Assembly (NCBI RefSeq): GCF_002304225.1
Contig: NZ_NSLB01000007.1
Location: 1-64,000, forward strand
Source: Pseudomonas sp. HAR-UPW-AIA-41
Lineage (GTDB): Bacteria; Pseudomonadota; Gammaproteobacteria; Pseudomonadales; Pseudomonadaceae
DNA: 64,000 nt
Direction: 5' to 3'
Position 1 is the stretch's first letter. Every line of letters starts with the position of its first letter. The notes beneath the pieces were generated by a model. That model saw only the letters and a program-made list of their open reading frames with translations, ran no database searches and was not told the origin of the DNA. A program made the position numbers and the translations under genes. Positions 31,383 to 44,907 of the stretch are shown here, in pieces.

Positions 31383-32927
31383 TTACCAGGTTTGGGTGGC
31401 CTTGAACTTCTCGATGCCAGCTTTCAGCTGAGCGTCGATATCGTCATTGAAGTCGCCCTTCTCGTTGATCTTCGCCATCAGAACGGCGTTCTCACGGTTG
31501 AAGTAGGCGATCAGGGCCTGCTCAAAGCTGATGATCTTGGCGACTTCTACGTCTACCAGGAAGCCACGCTCAGCGGCATACAGCGACAGAGACATGTCGG
31601 CGATGGACATCGGCGCGTATTGCTTCTGCTTCATCAGCTCGGTAACACGCTGACCATGCTCAAGCTGCTTGCGGGTGGCTTCGTCCAGGTCAGAAGCGAA
31701 CTGGGCGAAGGCCGCCAGTTCGCGGTACTGAGCCAGAGCGGTACGGATACCACCGGAGAGCTTCTTGATGATCTTGGTCTGAGCAGCACCACCCACGCGG
31801 GATACCGAAATACCGGCGTTGACCGCCGGACGGATGCCCGAGTTGAACATGGCCGATTCCAGGAAGATCTGGCCGTCGGTGATGGAGATCACGTTGGTCG
31901 GAACGAACGCGGAAACGTCGCCAGCCTGGGTTTCAATGATCGGCAGAGCGGTCAGGGAACCGGTTTTGCCAGTCACAGCGCCATTGGTGAACTTCTCAAC
32001 GTACTCTTCGGATACGCGGGAAGCGCGCTCCAGCAGACGGCTGTGGAGATAGAACACGTCGCCCGGGTAAGCTTCGCGGCCCGGCGGACGGCGCAGCAGC
32101 AGGGAGATCTGGCGGTAGGCAACAGCCTGCTTGGACAGGTCATCGTACACGATCAGGGCGTCTTCACCGCGGTCGCGGAAGTATTCGCCCATGGTGCAAC
32201 CAGCGTACGGTGCGATGAACTGCAGCGCAGCGGATTCGGAAGCCGAAGCGGCTACCACGATGGTGTTGGCCAGAGCGCCAGCTTCTTCCAGCTTGCGTAC
32301 CACGTTGGCGATGGTCGACTGCTTCTGACCGATGGCAACGTAGACGCAGCGGATGCCGCTGTTCTTCTGGTTGATGATGGCGTCGATGGCCAGAGCGGTC
32401 TTACCGATCTGACGGTCACCGATGATCAGCTCGCGCTGGCCACGGCCTACCGGGATCATGGCGTCAACCGACTTGTAACCGGTCTGTACCGGCTGGTCGA
32501 CCGACTTACGCCAGATCACGCCCGGTGCAACCTTTTCAACAGCGTCGGTAGCGACGTTGTTCAGCGGGCCTTTGCCGTCGATCGGGTTACCCAGTGCGTC
32601 AACGACGCGACCCAGCAGTTCCGGACCAACCGGTACTTCCAGGATGCGGCCGGTGCACTTGGCGCTCATGCCCTCGGCCAGCGACTGGTAGGAACCCAGA
32701 ACCACAGCACCGACGGAGTCGCGCTCAAGGTTCATGGCCATGCCATAGACGCCGCCCGGGAACTCGATCATTTCACCGTACATAACGTCGGCGAGACCGT
32801 GAATACGCACGATACCGTCAGACAGGCTGACGATGGTGCCTTCGTTGCGGGCCTGGGAAGAGACGTCGAGTTTCTCGATACGTCCCTTGATGATTTCACT
32901 AATTTCGGAAGGATTGAGTTGCTGCAT
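31383..32927 (-). CDS. atpA: ATP synthase F1 alpha subunit
   Basis: A 514-residue alpha subunit with P-loop GDRQIGKT (about residues 169-176), [15 protein letters not shown], Walker [13 protein letters not shown] and the late [10 protein letters not shown] segment carrying the arginine finger. It forms the non-catalytic nucleotide sites alternating with beta. Length is typical. Confidence 0.98.
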   Translation of the reverse strand: MQQLNPSEISEIIKGRIEKLDVSSQARNEGTIVSLSDGIVRIHGLADVMYGEMIEFPGGVYGMAMNLERDSVGAVVLGSYQSLAEGMSAKCTGRILEVPVGPELLGRVVDALGNPIDGKGPLNNVATDAVEKVAPGVIWRKSVDQPVQTGYKSVDAMIPVGRGQRELIIGDRQIGKTALAIDAIINQKNSGIRCVYVAIGQKQSTIANVVRKLEEAGALANTIVVAASASESAALQFIAPYAGCTMGEYFRDRGEDALIVYDDLSKQAVAYRQISLLLRRPPGREAYPGDVFYLHSRLLERASRVSEEYVEKFTNGAVTGKTGSLTALPIIETQAGDVSAFVPTNVISITDGQIFLESAMFNSGIRPAVNAGISVSRVGGAAQTKIIKKLSGGIRTALAQYRELAAFAQFASDLDEATRKQLEHGQRVTELMKQKQYAPMSIADMSLSLYAAERGFLVDVEVAKIISFEQALIAYFNRENAVLMAKINEKGDFNDDIDAQLKAGIEKFKATQTW

Positions 32928-32948
32928 TGCTCTGCTGCCCCTTCAAAC

Positions 32949-33485
32949 TCAAGATTTCAACGCTTCGGCCAGTTTCGCGATTTTGCCGCGAACCGAGCCA
33001 TCGATAACCAGGTCGCCCGCGCGGATGATGACACCACCGATAAGGGAGGAGTCTTCCGCAGCGTGCAGACGCACTTCTCGGCTGAGCCGTGCGCTGAGAA
33101 CCTTGGCGAGTTTGTCTTGCTGTTCTGTGCTCAATGCGAAGGCACTGGTGACTTCCACGTCTACCGATTTTTCCTGCTCGGCCTTGAAGACCTCGAACAG
33201 GGCGGCAATCTCCGGCAACAGCAGGAGACGCTCATTTTCGGCCAGCACGTGGATGAAATTCTGTGCCTGGGCGTCGAACTTGTCGCCAACTACCTCGTTA
33301 AAGGTATTGGCCTTTTCTACGCTCGTCAGACGCGGGGCCTTGAGCACCTGCTGCACTGTTTCGTCTTGCGAAACTGCAGCAGCCAGGTTCAGCACGGCCG
33401 ACCAGGAGGCCAGCTGCTGATTTGCCTGGGCGTGCTCAAAAGCTGCCTTAGCGTAAGGTCGGGCCAACGTGGTCAGTTCTGCCAT
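32949..33485 (-). CDS. atpH: ATP synthase F1 delta subunit
   Basis: A 178-residue delta (OSCP-like) subunit linking the F1 head to the peripheral b stalk. The start [17 protein letters not shown] and the end [19 protein letters not shown] are the conserved family segments. It begins 12 bases after atpF in the usual order. Confidence 0.97.
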   Translation of the reverse strand: MAELTTLARPYAKAAFEHAQANQQLASWSAVLNLAAAVSQDETVQQVLKAPRLTSVEKANTFNEVVGDKFDAQAQNFIHVLAENERLLLLPEIAALFEVFKAEQEKSVDVEVTSAFALSTEQQDKLAKVLSARLSREVRLHAAEDSSLIGGVIIRAGDLVIDGSVRGKIAKLAEALKS

Positions 33486-33497
33486 GATCGCCCTCGC

Positions 33498-33968
33498 TTA
33501 AATTTCGGCGGCCAGTTTGTTAACCAGCTCCGCGTGCGCGTTTTGATCGATACTGGCACCCAGGATCTTCTCAGCACCGGTGACGGCCAGAGCACCCAGT
33601 TGGGCACGCAGGGCGTCTTTGACGCTGTTCAGTTCCTGTTCGATCTCGGCTTGAGCCTGCGCCTTCAGGCGCTCGCCTTCGGTGCGAGCCTGATCGCGAG
33701 CTTCGTCGACGATCTGGGTAGCACGCTTCTTGGCTTGCTCAACGATTTCGGCTGCCTGTGTCTTGGCTTCGCGCAGTTGCTGACCCACTTTCTCTTGGGC
33801 CAGCTCCAGGTCACGAGCCGCACGGTTGGCAGCGTCCAGGCCATCAGCAATCTTCTTTTGACGTTCGCGCAGAGCAGTAATGACCGGCGGCCATACGAAC
33901 TTCATGCAGAACAGTACAAAAACGAAGAAGGCAATGGCCTGACCAATCAGGGTTGCATTAATGTTCAC
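33498..33968 (-). CDS. atpF: ATP synthase Fo b subunit
   Basis: A 156-residue b subunit. Residues 5-25 ([21 protein letters not shown]) are a membrane helix, then [15 protein letters not shown] leads into a long charged coiled coil rich in Ala, Glu, Lys and Gln that forms the peripheral stalk. The N-terminus is one residue-perfect family type ([10 protein letters not shown]). Confidence 0.97.
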   Translation of the reverse strand: MNINATLIGQAIAFFVFVLFCMKFVWPPVITALRERQKKIADGLDAANRAARDLELAQEKVGQQLREAKTQAAEIVEQAKKRATQIVDEARDQARTEGERLKAQAQAEIEQELNSVKDALRAQLGALAVTGAEKILGASIDQNAHAELVNKLAAEI

Positions 33969-34021
33969 GCCAACACCTCGCTCGTTCGTTGTTCGTCACA
34001 CCAATCACTCGAAACGAGTGA

Positions 34022-34309
<288 letters not shown>

Positions 34310-34369
34310 TTAGGGTTTTTCAAAGTAAAGCGGTAAAGCTTTTTTGTTACCTACAGAGGCAAAAGCCTC

Positions 34370-35660
<1,291 letters not shown>

Positions 35661-35808
35661 CGTGCTCACAGTCCTCTCTGTCGGCCGGTTAAGTCTGCAA
35701 CTTGGCATACTTTGTGCCGACAAAATTGCGCGCAGAGTATAGGTGGCTAACCCCCCCTATTCAACTGCTGACGCACTATTTCCGATCATTCGCCGGCCGG
35801 TACATTTG

Positions 35809-36681
35809 TTAGCGAATGTGAGCCAACACGCCCTGCAGTTCATCCAGCGAGCTGTAACGAATGACCAGTTGCCCTTTGCCCTTCTGGCCATGCTTGATTT
35901 GTACCGGAGAGCCCAGTTTCTCGGCCAGACGCTGCTCCAGGCGAGCGATGTCCGGATCAGCCTTTTGCTTCTCCACAGGCTGGCTTTTGCTGTTCAGCCA
36001 CTGACGAACCAGTGCCTCGGTCTGGCGCACGGTCAGGCCGCGTGCGACAACGTGCCGCGCACCTTCCACCTGCTGCTCCAGTGGCAAGCCGAGCAAGGCA
36101 CGGGCATGGCCCATTTCCAGGTCACCATGCGACAGCATGGTCTTGATCTCTTCCGGCAGAGCGATCAGGCGCAGCAGGTTGGTCACGGTCGCGCGCGATT
36201 TACCCACGGCATCGGCGACCTGCTGCTGGGTCAGTTCGAACTCCTGCTGCAGCCGCTGCAGGGCAACCGCCTCTTCCACCGGGTTGAGGTCTTCGCGCTG
36301 GATGTTTTCTATCAGCGCCATCGCAATGGCCGCTTCATCGGGTACTTCACGCACCATGGCCGGAATCTTGTCCAGTCCGGCCTGCTGGCTGGCGCGCCAG
36401 CGGCGTTCACCCGCAATAATTTCGAAGCGACCAGCGCCGATCGGACGGACCACGATCGGCTGCATCACGCCCTGGGCCTTGATCGAGTTGGCCAGCTCTT
36501 CCAGCGCCTGCGGATCCATGTCGCGGCGCGGCTGGTATTTGCCACGCTGAATCAGGTCCAAGGGCAGGTGCTGCAGCTCACGGCTGTCGACCTTGGCCGC
36601 TTCTTCTTCCAGGGTCGCCGGGCTCGAACCGCCCAGCAGCGCGTCGAGACCACGTCCGAGTCCGCGTTTCTTGATGGCCAT
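35809..36681 (-). CDS. parB: Chromosome-partitioning protein ParB
   Basis: A 290-residue ParB/Spo0J, the CTP-dependent clamp that loads at parS and spreads. The N-terminus MAIKKRGLGRGLDALLGG is the ParA-interaction end. The ParB/Srx domain has the box GERRWRASQQAG (about residues 90-100). A helix-turn-helix (ELTQQQVADAVGKSRATVTNLLRL) and a dimerisation C-terminus follow. The ATG at 36681 gives exactly the Pseudomonas length. Two parS sites for it lie at 47970 and 48600. It starts 8 bases after parA. Confidence 0.96.
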   Translation of the reverse strand: MAIKKRGLGRGLDALLGGSSPATLEEEAAKVDSRELQHLPLDLIQRGKYQPRRDMDPQALEELANSIKAQGVMQPIVVRPIGAGRFEIIAGERRWRASQQAGLDKIPAMVREVPDEAAIAMALIENIQREDLNPVEEAVALQRLQQEFELTQQQVADAVGKSRATVTNLLRLIALPEEIKTMLSHGDLEMGHARALLGLPLEQQVEGARHVVARGLTVRQTEALVRQWLNSKSQPVEKQKADPDIARLEQRLAEKLGSPVQIKHGQKGKGQLVIRYSSLDELQGVLAHIR

Positions 36682-36689
36682 GGTTTTCC

Positions 36690-37478
36690 TTAGGCGGGAA
36701 CTGAGTTGGCTTTGCTGCGTTGACGGCGAACCACTTCGCCGGCCAGCGCCAGATAGGCAAGGGCGCCACGCGACTGCTTGTCGTAAACCAGTGCAGGCAT
36801 ACCGTAACTGGGGGCTTCGGCCAGGCGCACATTTCGCGGGATGACCGCGTCGTACAGCTTGTCGGCAAAGTGCTGCTTGAGCTGGGCACTGACATCGTTG
36901 GTCAGACCGATGCGCGGATCGTACATGGTGCGCAGCAGGCCTTCGATCTTCAGCGTCGGATTGAGGCGCTCGGCAATGCGCTGCACACTGTTGAGCAGGT
37001 CGGACAGCCCTTCGAGTGCGTAGTACTCGCACTGCATGGGGATGATCACACCATCGGCGGCAACCAGCGCGTTGACCGTCAGCATCGACAGCGCCGGCGG
37101 GCAGTCGATGAGGATGAAGTCGTAGTTGTCGCGAATCGGCTGCAGGGCCTGACGAAGACGCTGTTCCTTGCCGGGCATGTCGAGCAGCGCGACTTCCGCG
37201 GCGGTCAGGTCGCGGTTGGCCGGCAACAGCTGGTAGCCGCCATGCTCGGAAAACTGCATGGCATCACCAACCGAACATTCGCCGATCAGCACGTCGTAGA
37301 TCGAATAATCGAGAGCCTGCTTGTCGACACCGCTGCCCATGGTGGCGTTGCCTTGCGGGTCGAGGTCGATCAGCAGCACGCGGCGCTTGGTCGCCACCAG
37401 CGAAGCGGCCAGATTGATGCAGGTAGTGGTCTTGCCCACTCCGCCTTTCTGGTTGGCGATTGCGAACACCTTGGCCAT
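36690..37478 (-). CDS. parA: Chromosome-partitioning ATPase ParA (Soj)
   Basis: A 262-residue ParA/MinD-type Walker ATPase with the deviant P-loop KGGVGKTT at about residues 11-18, the second motif DLDPQGNATMG, and Walker B FILIDCPPALSML. It binds DNA non-specifically as an ATP dimer and moves ParB-parS complexes. Gene order rsmG-parA-parB is conserved. It starts 12 bases after rsmG. Confidence 0.97.
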   Translation of the reverse strand: MAKVFAIANQKGGVGKTTTCINLAASLVATKRRVLLIDLDPQGNATMGSGVDKQALDYSIYDVLIGECSVGDAMQFSEHGGYQLLPANRDLTAAEVALLDMPGKEQRLRQALQPIRDNYDFILIDCPPALSMLTVNALVAADGVIIPMQCEYYALEGLSDLLNSVQRIAERLNPTLKIEGLLRTMYDPRIGLTNDVSAQLKQHFADKLYDAVIPRNVRLAEAPSYGMPALVYDKQSRGALAYLALAGEVVRRQRSKANSVPA

Positions 37479-37490
37479 GCTGCTTCTCCC

Positions 37491-38134
37491 TTAAATCGTG
37501 CGGCGCAGTATCAGCAGATGGCGCTGACCTTGGCAACCGGGAACCTTGAGCACATGGCAGTGCTCGACACGGAAGTCCTGCGGCAGCGCCTGCAGCTCGT
37601 CATCCGGTTGCACGCCCTTCATTGCCAGCCAGCGGGTCGCCTCGTTGCCGAGGTGACGGGTCCAGTTGCTGAAGTCTTCCAGCGAACTGAAGGCCCGCGA
37701 GCAGATGCCGGCAAAGGGCTGTTCCGGCTGAAAGGCCTCAACCCGGGCATGCACCACCTGCAGGTTGTCGAGCTTGAGCTCGAGTTTGACCTGGGTGAGG
37801 AAGCGGGTTTTCTTGCCGTTGGAGTCGAGCAGGGTGAACTGCCGCTCGGGAAACAGGATGGCCAGCGGAATACCCGGCATGCCGCCTCCGCTCCCCACAT
37901 CCAGCCAGGTGTCGCCACCTGCAGCCACATAGGGCACCACCGATAGGCTGTCGAGCAGATGGCGTGAAACCATTTCGTCCGGATTGCGCACGGCGGTCAG
38001 GTTGTAAGCCTTGTTCCACTTGATCAGCAGCGCCAGGTAGGCCAGCAGCAGCTCGTGCTGACGCTCCGTGAGCGTTACCCCCAGTTCAGCCGCACCCTGC
38101 TGCAGTTCGGCGGCGTGTTGTGCAGTAACCGACA

Positions 38135-38135
<1 letters not shown>
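37491..38135 (-). CDS. rsmG: 16S rRNA m7G527 methyltransferase RsmG (GidB)
   Basis: A 214-residue SAM-dependent methyltransferase that modifies G527 of 16S rRNA. The SAM motif is [17 protein letters not shown] (about residues 73-89), with the following [14 protein letters not shown] segment. The start overlaps the mnmG stop by one base (TGATG), which suggests coupled translation. Loss of this enzyme gives low-level streptomycin resistance in other bacteria. Confidence 0.97.
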
Positions 38136-40027
<1,892 letters not shown>

Positions 40028-40084
40028 CACGCACCTCGTGCCTGTTCTGAAGGGGGCTTTTTGATTGAAAAGCGGGAAGGGCAC

Positions 40085-40497
40085 GCATTATAGGGACTTC
40101 ACGCTGTGGACAGAAGCCTTTTGGACAAAAAATAACCAGCTCTTGCTGGTGCTCTTAAAAGATTTAAAGAAGAGTTTTTCTTTTAAAGACTTATTTTTAT
40201 GTTTATTTCTTTAGAGACCACTTTCTGTGGATAGATTGCTGTAGCTCATGTCAGTAAAGGCTTTCAGCCTGAAATAACTCTGCGTATAACCGGGATTGAG
40301 CCTTTGGGAAAAACGCCCTGAGCCTGTGGATGGAATCATAACTTATACACAGAGGCCCTTATCCACTTTTTCATACCGGGCTTATCCAGCCTGCTCACGG
40401 TTGCTTATCCACAGGGCTTGGCCGGTTTCTGGCAGGCGAAAGCGAGCCCTGCGCGGCACTCACAGAGCTTTATTCAGGTATGAGTATGACTGTGTAG
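40085..40497. other. Origin-like intergenic region between mnmG and mnmE with DnaA boxes
   Basis: This 413-base gene-free stretch has two perfect DnaA boxes, TTATACACA (40343-40351) and TTATCCACA (40405-40413). It has 8/9 matches at 40359-40367 (TTATCCACT) and 40226-40234 (reverse strand, CTATCCACA). Weaker matches lie at 40105-40113, 40325-40333 and 40382-40390. Before them, about 40140-40220 is strongly AT-rich with repeated TTTAAAGA-like runs. That is the layout of an unwinding element plus DnaA boxes. It may be a second origin element, a DnaA-titration site or a regulatory region. Confidence 0.65.
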
Positions 40498-41865
40498 TTA
40501 CTTGCCGATGCAGAAGCTGGAGAAGATCCGGCCCAACAGGTCATCGGGGGTAAAGGCGCCGGTGATCTCGCCCAGTGCCTGCTGGGCCATGCGCAGGTCT
40601 TCGGCCAGCAGTTCGCCAGCGCCCAGAACGGTCAGTTGGCTGCGCCCATGTTCGAGGCTCGCCGAAGCCTGCTGCAGGGCCTGCAAGTGCCGACGGCGGG
40701 CACTGAAACTGCCTTCGCTGGTCTGTTCGTAGCCCATGCAGGCCTTGAGGTGTTCCCGCAGCAGATCCAGCCCCTCCAGACCACGGGCGCTGAGGGTCAG
40801 CGTAACATGGCCATCAACGCAGGTTTCCAAACCGACGGTCTCGCCCGACAGATCCGCCTTGTTGCGGATCAGGGTGACCTTGTGCGGATCGGGGCGTTGT
40901 TCGAGAAACTCCGGCCACAAGGCGAAGGGATCATCCGCCTCGGGAGCTGTGGAATCGACCACCAGCAGAATACGATCGGCCTCGCCAATGGCCTTGAGCG
41001 CCCGCTCGACGCCTATGCGTTCAACCTGATCATGGGTATCGCGCAGCCCCGCGGTGTCCACCACGTGTAGTGGCATGCCATCGATGTGGATATGTTCGCG
41101 CAGGACATCACGGGTCGTACCGGCGATATCGGTGACGATAGCGGCTTCACGTCCGGCCAGGGCATTGAGCAGACTCGACTTGCCGGCATTCGGGCGGCCG
41201 GCGATGACCACGGTCATGCCATCGCGCAGGAGGGCCCCCTGCCCGGCTTCACGCAGCACGCCGGCCAGTTCCTGACGCACGGCATCCAGCTGCGACAGCA
41301 CATGGCCGTCGGCCAGAAAATCGATTTCCTCTTCCGGAAAGTCGATCGCGGCTTCGACGTAGATGCGCAGCTCAATGAGTTTCTCGGTCAGCGCATGTAC
41401 GCGCCGGGAGAACTCCCCTTGCAGCGAACGCAAGGCATTGCGCGCCGCCTGTTCCGAGCTGGCTTCGATCAGGTCGGCAATGGCTTCGGCCTGCGCCAGA
41501 TCGAGTTTGTCGTTGAGGAAGGCACGTTCGCTGAATTCACCCGGGCGGGCCATGCGTGCGCCCAGCTGCAGGCAGCGGCGCAGCAGCATATCGAGCACTA
41601 CCGGCCCGCCATGGCCCTGCAGCTCCAGCACATCTTCCCCGGTAAAGGAGTGAGGGCCAGGGAAGAACAGCAGCAAGCCTTCATCCAGCACGTCGCCATT
41701 GTCAGCGAACAGCGGGCCGTAATGGGCATAGCGGGGTTTCGGCTCGCGTCCGCCGAGGGTGATCGCCATGGCGCGGGCACGCGGGCCAGAGACGCGGATA
41801 ATGCCGACGCCGCCACGACCGGTAGCGGTGGCGACAGCGGCGATGGTGTCCTGGTTGGGATTCAT
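40498..41865 (-). CDS. mnmE: tRNA modification GTPase MnmE (TrmE)
   Basis: A 455-residue GTPase partner of MnmG. The N-terminal tetrahydrofolate-binding domain starts [22 protein letters not shown]. The G domain, inserted in a helical domain, has [14 protein letters not shown] (about residues 223-236), switch DIAGTTRD, and DTAGLRDT. The C-terminus FCIGK carries the conserved Cys. The ATG at 41865 is used, giving the family length. A hairpin terminator of yidC lies before it, so it may have its own promoter. Confidence 0.97.
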   Translation of the reverse strand: MNPNQDTIAAVATATGRGGVGIIRVSGPRARAMAITLGGREPKPRYAHYGPLFADNGDVLDEGLLLFFPGPHSFTGEDVLELQGHGGPVVLDMLLRRCLQLGARMARPGEFSERAFLNDKLDLAQAEAIADLIEASSEQAARNALRSLQGEFSRRVHALTEKLIELRIYVEAAIDFPEEEIDFLADGHVLSQLDAVRQELAGVLREAGQGALLRDGMTVVIAGRPNAGKSSLLNALAGREAAIVTDIAGTTRDVLREHIHIDGMPLHVVDTAGLRDTHDQVERIGVERALKAIGEADRILLVVDSTAPEADDPFALWPEFLEQRPDPHKVTLIRNKADLSGETVGLETCVDGHVTLTLSARGLEGLDLLREHLKACMGYEQTSEGSFSARRRHLQALQQASASLEHGRSQLTVLGAGELLAEDLRMAQQALGEITGAFTPDDLLGRIFSSFCIGK

Positions 41866-41899
41866 GGCGCGCTCCCTCAATGCGAATGGCGGATAGCAA

Positions 41900-41920
41900 G
41901 ACGCCCCACAAGGGGGCGTC
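41900..41920 (-). terminator. Hairpin after yidC
   Basis: GACGCCCC (41900-41907) pairs with GGGGCGTC (41913-41920). On the minus strand the stem is followed by TTGCT, a weak T-run. It lies 21 bases beyond the yidC stop. Confidence 0.6.
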
Positions 41921-41940
41921 GTTGTCAGGCGGTATCAGGA

Positions 41941-43611
41941 TCAGGCTTTGGCGCCGGATGCCTCAATCTGCCGGGTAATGTACCACTGCTGGGCAATGGA
42001 CAGGATGTTGTTGACCACCCAGTACAGCACCAGACCAGCCGGGAACCACAGGAAGAAGAAGGTGAAGATTACCGGCATCAGCTTCAGTACCTTGGCCTGC
42101 ATGGGGTCCGGCGGCGTCGGGTTAAGCTGCTGCTGAATGAACATGGTGGCACCCATGATCAAAGGCAGGATGAAGTACGGGTCCTTGATCGACAGGTCGA
42201 CGATCCAGCCCAGCCAGGGGGCCTGGCGCATTTCCACGCTTTCCAGCAGCACCCAGTAAAGGGCCAGGAACACCGGCATCTGCACCAGGATCGGCAGACA
42301 GCCACCCAGCGGATTGATCTTCTCCTTCTTGTACAGCTCCATCATGCCTTGCGACATCTTCTGACGGTCGTCGCCGTACTGCTCTTTAAGCGCCTGCATC
42401 TTCGGCGCTACCGCACGCATGCGCGCCATCGATTTGTAGCTGGCGGCCGAGAGCGGGAAGAAGGCCAGTTTGATGATGATGGTCAGGGCGATGATCGACC
42501 AGCCCCAGTTACCGAAGATGCTGTGGATATGTTCCAGCAGCCAGAAGATCGGCTGGGCGATGAACCAGAGGAAGCCGTAGTCGACGGTCAGTTCCAGACC
42601 GGGAGAGAGCTTGCCCAGGTTGTCCTGATCCTTCGGACCGGCATACAGGGTCGCACCGACTTCCGCCTTGCCACCCGCCGGAATGTTCAGGGCCGGCGCG
42701 GTATAACCGATGATGTAGTTGCCCTGAGCGTCCTTGCGGGTCATGACCTGATTGGTCTGATCCTTGTCGGCAATCCAGGCGGTGACGAAGTAGTGCTGCA
42801 GCCAGGCTACCCAACCGCCCTGCACGCTCTCGCGAATGGCCTTGTCGTCCATGTCATCCAGCGAAACCTTCTTGTAAGGCTCGTCGGCAGTCCACAGAGC
42901 AGCACCCAGATAAGTGGCGGTGCCAGTGGCGGTAGTCGAGGATGGATCCGAGCTGTTGTCACGCTTGATCTGGGCAAACAGGCTGCCGGTCCAGGGCTGA
43001 GTGCTCTGGTTGTCGATCAGGTAACGGACAGCGAAATCGTACTGCCCGCGCTTGAAGGTAAAGCGCTTGATGTAGCTGACACCGGCTTCGCTGAAGCGCA
43101 GGTCGACTACCAGTTGGTCCTTACCCTCATTTAGGCTGTAGCTGTTTGCTTCGCTGCTGTACAGCGGACGGCCAGTGGAGCGTGCATCCGGGCCGTTGGC
43201 GCCGGTCAGGCCGCTCTGGGCCAGGTAGGTACGCTCGTTACCGTTATCGAACAGCTGGAACGGCACGTCTTTGTACTGCAGGCTGCGCGGAAACTTCGGT
43301 AGGCTCAGCTGAACCACATCACCACCAAGCGGATCGATGGCCAGAGTGAGTACGTCGGTCTTCACATTGATCAGCGCGGTATTGGTGCTGACCGAGGCCT
43401 GAGGAACCACTGCGCCTTCAGTACTGGCCGGCGGTACATCAGCCGAAGCCTGACCTGCTGCGGTGGTGTCCGGCAGAGTGCTTGCCGGAGTACTGGTGGT
43501 GGTCTGTGCAGTCGGCATGACTGGCTGGCCGTAGTCCTTGTTCCACTGGAGAACCATCAGGTAGGACACGACTGCCAGGGCGACGATCAGGATCGAGCGT
43601 TGGATATCCAT
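41941..43611 (-). CDS. yidC: Membrane protein insertase YidC
   Basis: A 556-residue YidC/Oxa1 insertase. It has an N-terminal membrane helix (residues 5-22), a linker rich in Thr, Ser, Pro and Ala, a large periplasmic domain, then the conserved five-helix core. The core holds KSMARMRAVAPKMQALKEQYGDDRQKMSQ and INPLGGCLPILVQMPVFLALYWVL. It inserts membrane proteins such as the Fo c subunit encoded nearby. It is clustered with yidD, rnpA and rpmH in the usual order. Confidence 0.97.
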   Translation of the reverse strand: MDIQRSILIVALAVVSYLMVLQWNKDYGQPVMPTAQTTTSTPASTLPDTTAAGQASADVPPASTEGAVVPQASVSTNTALINVKTDVLTLAIDPLGGDVVQLSLPKFPRSLQYKDVPFQLFDNGNERTYLAQSGLTGANGPDARSTGRPLYSSEANSYSLNEGKDQLVVDLRFSEAGVSYIKRFTFKRGQYDFAVRYLIDNQSTQPWTGSLFAQIKRDNSSDPSSTTATGTATYLGAALWTADEPYKKVSLDDMDDKAIRESVQGGWVAWLQHYFVTAWIADKDQTNQVMTRKDAQGNYIIGYTAPALNIPAGGKAEVGATLYAGPKDQDNLGKLSPGLELTVDYGFLWFIAQPIFWLLEHIHSIFGNWGWSIIALTIIIKLAFFPLSAASYKSMARMRAVAPKMQALKEQYGDDRQKMSQGMMELYKKEKINPLGGCLPILVQMPVFLALYWVLLESVEMRQAPWLGWIVDLSIKDPYFILPLIMGATMFIQQQLNPTPPDPMQAKVLKLMPVIFTFFFLWFPAGLVLYWVVNNILSIAQQWYITRQIEASGAKA

Positions 43612-43613
43612 GA

Positions 43614-43859
43614 TTACTCGGCCATCGAAGAGGATTTGGAAGTGGGTGCAGCTGGAACCGGATCATAACCGCCCGGGTTCCAGGGGTGGCAGCGACCGAG
43701 TCGGCGCACGGCGAGCCAGCTGCCACGCAGGAAACCATGAGTTTCAATGGCTTCTTGGGCGTAGCAGGAACAACTGGGATAGAAACGACAGTGACTGGCC
43801 ATCAAGGGGCTGATGGCGTAGCGGTAGAACTGGATCGGAGCGATGGCCAGTTTACGCAT
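43614..43859 (-). CDS. yidD: YidD membrane-insertion efficiency factor (canonical copy)
   Basis: An 81-residue YidD with [17 protein letters not shown] and [18 protein letters not shown]. The start at 43859 overlaps the end of rnpA by 8 bases, and the stop is 2 bases from yidC. It acts at the membrane in protein insertion with YidC. The paralogue at 13631 in the zinc operon has the same length and core but differs in the cysteine-rich segment (SCSH here SCSC). Confidence 0.95.
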   Translation of the reverse strand: MRKLAIAPIQFYRYAISPLMASHCRFYPSCSCYAQEAIETHGFLRGSWLAVRRLGRCHPWNPGGYDPVPAAPTSKSSSMAE

Positions 43860-44256
43860 GATCAGATCCTGCCTGACGGGCGACGGCAGGGTTCTCCGGT
43901 TTGCTGCGGCTTCGCGACAAGCGCTTCCAGAGTTTGCTGAAGTGTTGGCTGAGTTCGGCGTTTTCCGCGTCAGCCAGGCCCTTGCGGGCAACCACGACTA
44001 TATCCCAACCGGACAACTGGTCCTGGTTCAGGCGAAGTGATTCACGAATCTGGCGCTTGATGCGATTGCGTTCAACGGAGAGCTTGACGCTCTTCTTGCC
44101 GATCACCAGTCCCAGACGGGGATGATCGAGACCGTTGTCGCGAGCGAGGATCAGCAGGTTCTTACCGGGAACCTTGCCGGTGGGTGAATCGAAGACTGCC
44201 TTGAATTGCCGAGGAGTCAGCAGGCGCTTTTCCCGGCCGAAGCCCCGATTCACCAC
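43852..44256 (-). CDS. rnpA: Ribonuclease P protein component RnpA
   Basis: A 134-residue basic protein subunit of RNase P, which binds the catalytic RNA and helps mature tRNA 5' ends. The signature [11 protein letters not shown] (about residues 62-72) and [17 protein letters not shown] are present. The start is GTG at 44256, giving [15 protein letters not shown], the Pseudomonas form; a second GTG follows directly. It follows rpmH by 13 bases, as in most bacteria. Confidence 0.96.
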   Translation of the reverse strand: MVNRGFGREKRLLTPRQFKAVFDSPTGKVPGKNLLILARDNGLDHPRLGLVIGKKSVKLSVERNRIKRQIRESLRLNQDQLSGWDIVVVARKGLADAENAELSQHFSKLWKRLSRSRSKPENPAVARQAGSDHA

Positions 44257-44269
44257 CCGTTCCGGACTA

Positions 44270-44404
44270 TCAGACGGTCAGGCGCTTGCGGCCCTTGGCG
44301 CGACGACGCGACAGGACGGCACGACCGTTCTTGGTGGCCATACGTGCGCGGAAACCGTGAACGCGAGCGCGCTTCAGAGTGCTGGGTTGGAAAGTGCGTT
44401 TCAT
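44270..44404 (-). CDS. rpmH: Ribosomal protein L34
   Basis: A 44-residue, highly basic protein beginning [18 protein letters not shown] and ending [11 protein letters not shown], a standard bacterial L34. It is the first gene of the rpmH-rnpA-yidD-yidC cluster and is transcribed away from dnaA. The oriC region lies directly upstream. Confidence 0.98.
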   Translation of the reverse strand: MKRTFQPSTLKRARVHGFRARMATKNGRAVLSRRRAKGRKRLTV

Positions 44405-44454
44405 GTTGATTTACCTGAAAGTTCACTGGTGGCCAGTGGGCCCCCGGTTCAAAG

Positions 44455-44900
44455 AGCACGCGATTCTAGAGAAATGTGCCGGCAAGGTCAATTTCTCATC
44501 CGCTTTGCCTTCGAATAATAGATAGAAGGTTTTTCTCTTTGAAAAAGAGCTTGAACTTATAGAGCTTAATGGTCATCACCCTTTCTGTGGGTAAGTCGTT
44601 CAAGCGCCCGTGGAGCGTGATTTCCAGCGCAGGACAAGTGAGTGTCAAAACTGGGTATGGACTGTGCCAAGCCTGCTGGAAAGCTGGGGATTAAAGGGCG
44701 ATTTATCTACAGGGCGGTTTCGCGGTTTTTTGTGCACAGCTTTCCAGGGGGAGCTCCGGAGGCCTTATCCACAACCTTCGCCGTTTATTGATTTGCTGAA
44801 TAAAGCCTTGATTTTACTTGGGCTTGCCGCGCATTCGGGTGTGGATAACTAGCCCCGCGCAGGGCTACAATGGCGGCTGTTTTTTGCCTTGTCCTGGGGG
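44455..44900. other. Replication origin oriC (rpmH-dnaA intergenic region)
   Basis: The 503-base gap between rpmH and dnaA is the known oriC position in pseudomonads. An AT-rich stretch lies at about 44500-44575. DnaA boxes are perfect at 44765-44773 (TTATCCACA) and 44840-44848 (reverse strand), with 8/9 matches at 44586-44594 (reverse, TTACCCACA) and 44703-44711 (TTATCTACA). The dnaA promoter must also lie here, so these boxes may regulate dnaA as well. Confidence 0.88.
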
Positions 44901-44907
44901 ATGGTCC

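Noticed and set aside
41086..43134. A 682-codon open frame opposite mnmE and yidC
   Set aside because: Antisense shadow of two conserved genes, with low-complexity His/Gln-rich translation.
43540..43554. GTTCCACTGGAGAAC as a third parS site
   Set aside because: The centre differs from the ParB palindrome (CACTGGAG instead of CACGTG), so ParB should not bind.
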